DNA of 64,000 nucleotides, from the NCBI GenBank assembly GCA_963830455.1, contig CAWHMT010000007.1:239692-303691 (forward strand). Direction: 5' to 3'. This document shows, piece after piece, positions 62,597 to 64,000 of this stretch. How positions within the stretch are numbered: position 1 is the first letter of the stretch; every line of letters begins with the position of its first letter. Source of the DNA: 20CM-2-65-7 sp963830455. GTDB taxonomy: Bacteria; Gemmatimonadota; Gemmatimonadetes; Gemmatimonadales; GWC2-71-9. The notes below the pieces were generated by a model that did no database searches, had not been told where the DNA came from, and was given only the letters and a program-made list of their open reading frames with translations. The position numbers were made by a program, and so were the translations under genes.

Positions 62597-62698
62597 GTCT
62601 AACGAAATGCGCTTAAGCTGCGGCGCGAGCTAGACGATTTCACAAATTGAAGGCCTCCACAGAAGAACGGCGCCGTCAGCTTCAGGCGCGTGTTAGGC
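62597..62698 (-). other. attC site B
   Basis: 102 bp; R'' GCCTAAC and R' GTTAGAC (minus strand), with paired inner boxes. The loop differs from those of sites A and C. Confidence 0.88.
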
Positions 62699-63091
62699 GG
62701 CGCGATTACACTCAGTCCCGTCCACATACCGGGTCCATCCTGGCCCATTCGGAGTCAGCTTCGCGGCCGAGTCGAGTAATACGTTGATGCGCCGCTCATC
62801 CACCTGCATCATCCGCGCTCGAAACTCAGGGTCCTGTCTGGGCTCAGGTAGGCCCCCTGGCGCCAGCCGTGCACCAATGCACATCGACGTTTTCCAGAGA
62901 TCAGCGAGAGTCCGCGCGGCTGAGGGGAGGTCTTGCTCCCCATCCAGATACTCAAGCATGACGCGCTCAGTTCGTCGATAGGTCTGCTGGAGGCGCCAGC
63001 GGAGGACTGGAGGCCACCAGGTCCAAGCCGACCAGCCGACCGCAAGCACTACCGCCAGCGTTACAAGAGCTGCGATCCTACGCTTCCTCAC
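62693..63091 (-). CDS. Cassette gene: small membrane-anchored protein, unknown
   Basis: 132 residues. One N-terminal membrane segment (IAALVTLAVVLAVGWSAWTWW), then a short soluble part with two Cys (MCIGAR and TECNRAA). I recognise no family. The stop TAA is supplied by the attC core. GAGG about six bases before the GTG supports the start. Confidence 0.7.
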   Translation of the reverse strand: MRKRRIAALVTLAVVLAVGWSAWTWWPPVLRWRLQQTYRRTERVMLEYLDGEQDLPSAARTLADLWKTSMCIGARLAPGGLPEPRQDPEFRARMMQVDERRINVLLDSAAKLTPNGPGWTRYVDGTECNRAA

Positions 63092-63107
63092 AAGTCCTCG
63101 CTGCGCC

Positions 63108-63197
63108 GCCTAACGAACTGCGCTTAAGCTGCGGCGCGCTGAAGAAAGATTCATTCCATAATCTACGCGCGCCGTCAGCTTCAAGCGCTTGTTAGGC
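63108..63197 (-). other. attC site C
   Basis: 90 bp; perfect GCCTAAC/GTTAGGC ends and inner boxes GCGCTTAAGCTG and CAGCTTCAAGCGC. The central loop is almost identical to that of site A, suggesting a common origin. Confidence 0.9.
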
Positions 63198-63213
63198 GGC
63201 GCGCCCGAAGCCA

Positions 63214-63825
63214 TCAGTGTGTCACCACCGTGACCAGATTCGGCGCCGCGAACATAGCCGCCGGCGAGATCACCGCTTCATCGAGCGGCACCTTCGACCC
63301 ATATCGCTGATTCATTCTCGCCTGAACCTCCGGGTCCGACAGATCAAAATCACGGAGCCGCTGCAAGGATCCAATCCGAATTCCCAAGGCCCGCTCGTAG
63401 GCTTTCCACACCAGTTCCGAGCAATAGACGCGACTGTCCGACCACTCGAACGTCAGATCGTACGGCCGTCCCTCAAAACTCTCGGCCGCTCGCCGTAGTT
63501 TGTCGACGCCACCCGCATCGAGCACAACGTCCGCATTCCGCAGCCGCTTGGTCACGTAGTGCCCACCGATCCCCCGGCTGACCCAGCTCCCGAATGGTGT
63601 ATACCGAACCGGACCAACCGCCTCAAAGACGTAAGGCTGGCCGTTCCGGTAGAGGATCAAACCCATGTGACTATACGGCGAATGAGTCGCGCGCTGAATC
63701 GCGAGGCTTTGGGCTGATCGCGACGTGTGGAAGATGATGTCACCATCGCGCAGCGCCGCGGGTGGAGCGGCACCGCATCCTGCCAGAACAAATGCGCATA
63801 CAACGGCCGCCGCGATGCGCGTCAC
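63214..63825 (-). CDS. Cassette gene: YiiX-type permuted NlpC/P60 cysteine hydrolase, lipoprotein
   Basis: 203 residues. Lipobox VCAFVLAGC. DGDIIFHTS, THSPYSHMGLILYR (His), and SRVYCSELVWKAYERALG (catalytic Cys) match the YiiX/YebB-like (DUF830) papain-fold family, which may cut peptides or lipids. The GTG start is only a few bases from the attC core, so the core (TTAGGCGGC) may also serve as the ribosome site. Confidence 0.82.
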   Translation of the reverse strand: MTRIAAAVVCAFVLAGCGAAPPAALRDGDIIFHTSRSAQSLAIQRATHSPYSHMGLILYRNGQPYVFEAVGPVRYTPFGSWVSRGIGGHYVTKRLRNADVVLDAGGVDKLRRAAESFEGRPYDLTFEWSDSRVYCSELVWKAYERALGIRIGSLQRLRDFDLSDPEVQARMNQRYGSKVPLDEAVISPAAMFAAPNLVTVVTH

Positions 63826-63830
63826 GCGCC

Positions 63831-63932
63831 GCCTAACGAATCGCGCCTAAGCTGCGGCGCCGAGCTTTCACGTTCACAAACGCAATTCTACCACCGAGGA
63901 CGGGCGCCGTCAGCTTCAGGCGCATGTTAGGC
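63831..63932 (-). other. attC site D
   Basis: 102 bp; GCCTAAC/GTTAGGC ends, inner boxes GCGCCTAAGCTG and CAGCTTCAGGCGC. The loop is different from sites A and C. Confidence 0.88.
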
Positions 63933-64000
63933 CGCAATCCCCTCGGCTCTGTAGGCCGCCAGCACAGTCGGACTAAAGCACGCAAAGATGACCTCGCGCA
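63927..64000 (-). CDS. Cassette gene, C-terminal end only (possibly macro-domain protein)
   Basis: The last 24 codons of a gene entering from the right edge: REVIFACFSPTVLAAYR and the end AEGIAA, with TAA inside the attC core. The strand VIFACFSPTVLAAY is like the end of macro-domain (ADP-ribose-binding) proteins, but so short a piece cannot settle it. Confidence 0.5.
   Translation of the reverse strand, partial: REVIFACFSPTVLAAYRAEGIAA

Larger units (their letters stand above)
61766..64000 (-). mobile_element. Integron gene-cassette array (three complete cassettes plus one partial)
   Basis: Four attC-type sites of 89-102 bp separate short genes that are all on the minus strand, in the direction expected from the attC core sites. 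The sites share GTTAGGC/GCCTAAC ends and inner GCGCTTAAGCTG / CAGCTTCAAGCGC boxes. No integrase gene is in the window; from the orientation it should lie beyond the right edge. Confidence 0.88.

Overview
The window is one GC-rich chromosomal segment, almost fully coding. From about 9.5 kb onward nearly every gene is on the minus strand. Most junctions are 4-bp stop/start overlaps (ATGA, GTGA), and GTG starts are common. The mix of genes suggests Gemmatimonadota, possibly from a long-read or metagenome assembly: a mannose-type PTS with HPr kinase, Tat-exported GMC sugar oxidoreductase with its small subunit, a Por-type sorting tail, ComEC/ComFB, many barrel and lipoprotein genes of unknown function, and integron cassettes. 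This taxonomic call is inference. Several core genes (tadA, recO, mtaB, btuB, an acyl-CoA dehydrogenase) carry isolated one-base frame breaks, some in homopolymers. I read these mainly as sequence errors, not gene decay.

Layout. (1) 1-8.8 kb, plus strand except the first gene: a tryptophan/anthranilate catabolic cluster. Tryptophan 2,3-dioxygenase and kynureninase make anthranilate. A benzoate-CoA-ligase-type enzyme (divergent, partial) would make 2-aminobenzoyl-CoA. A fused monooxygenase/old-yellow-enzyme protein would hydroxylate and reduce the ring. RidA, SDR, enoyl-CoA hydratase and acyl-CoA dehydrogenase look like the lower, beta-oxidation-like part. A creatininase-family gene leads the operon. 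(2) 8.8-13.8 kb: a decayed Uma2 gene, a small exported protein, tadA, clpB, and a small protein that is essentially a sorting tail. (3) 13.9-21.1 kb: a cobalamin riboswitch followed by btuF-btuC-btuD-btuB-recO-selB. (4) 21.1-25.2 kb: an exported regulatory-like protein, bifunctional nuclease, ahcY and metK. (5) 25.2-30.8 kb: a full PTS (EI, HPr, EIIA/B/C/D), hprK and raiA. (6) 30.8-40.6 kb: glycosyltransferase, nusB, the riboflavin genes ribH-ribBA-ribE-ribD, purM, a PfkB kinase, argS, fmdB, a small ferredoxin and small membrane proteins. (7) 40.8-47.6 kb: exported sugar-oxidation genes, barrel, esterase, lipoprotein and serine hydrolase. (8) 47.6-61.0 kb: methylmalonyl-CoA-mutase-type large chain, fbp, comEC, comFB, miaB, mtaB, a barrel/lipoprotein pair, cdd, deoB, alr and mazG. 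(9) 61.0-64.0 kb: a DUF1080 protein, then a gene-cassette array with four attC sites that continues past the right edge.

The strongest unusual signals are: the attC array; a 46-bp palindromic element present in frame in both comEC and mtaB, where both copies encode the peptide TPGWQPGVN and differ by a compensatory base pair; two further palindromes inside mtaB and btuC; and three loci where decamer arrays related to GACGGTTNGG face each other as long inverted repeats, one of which encodes most of a signal peptide.
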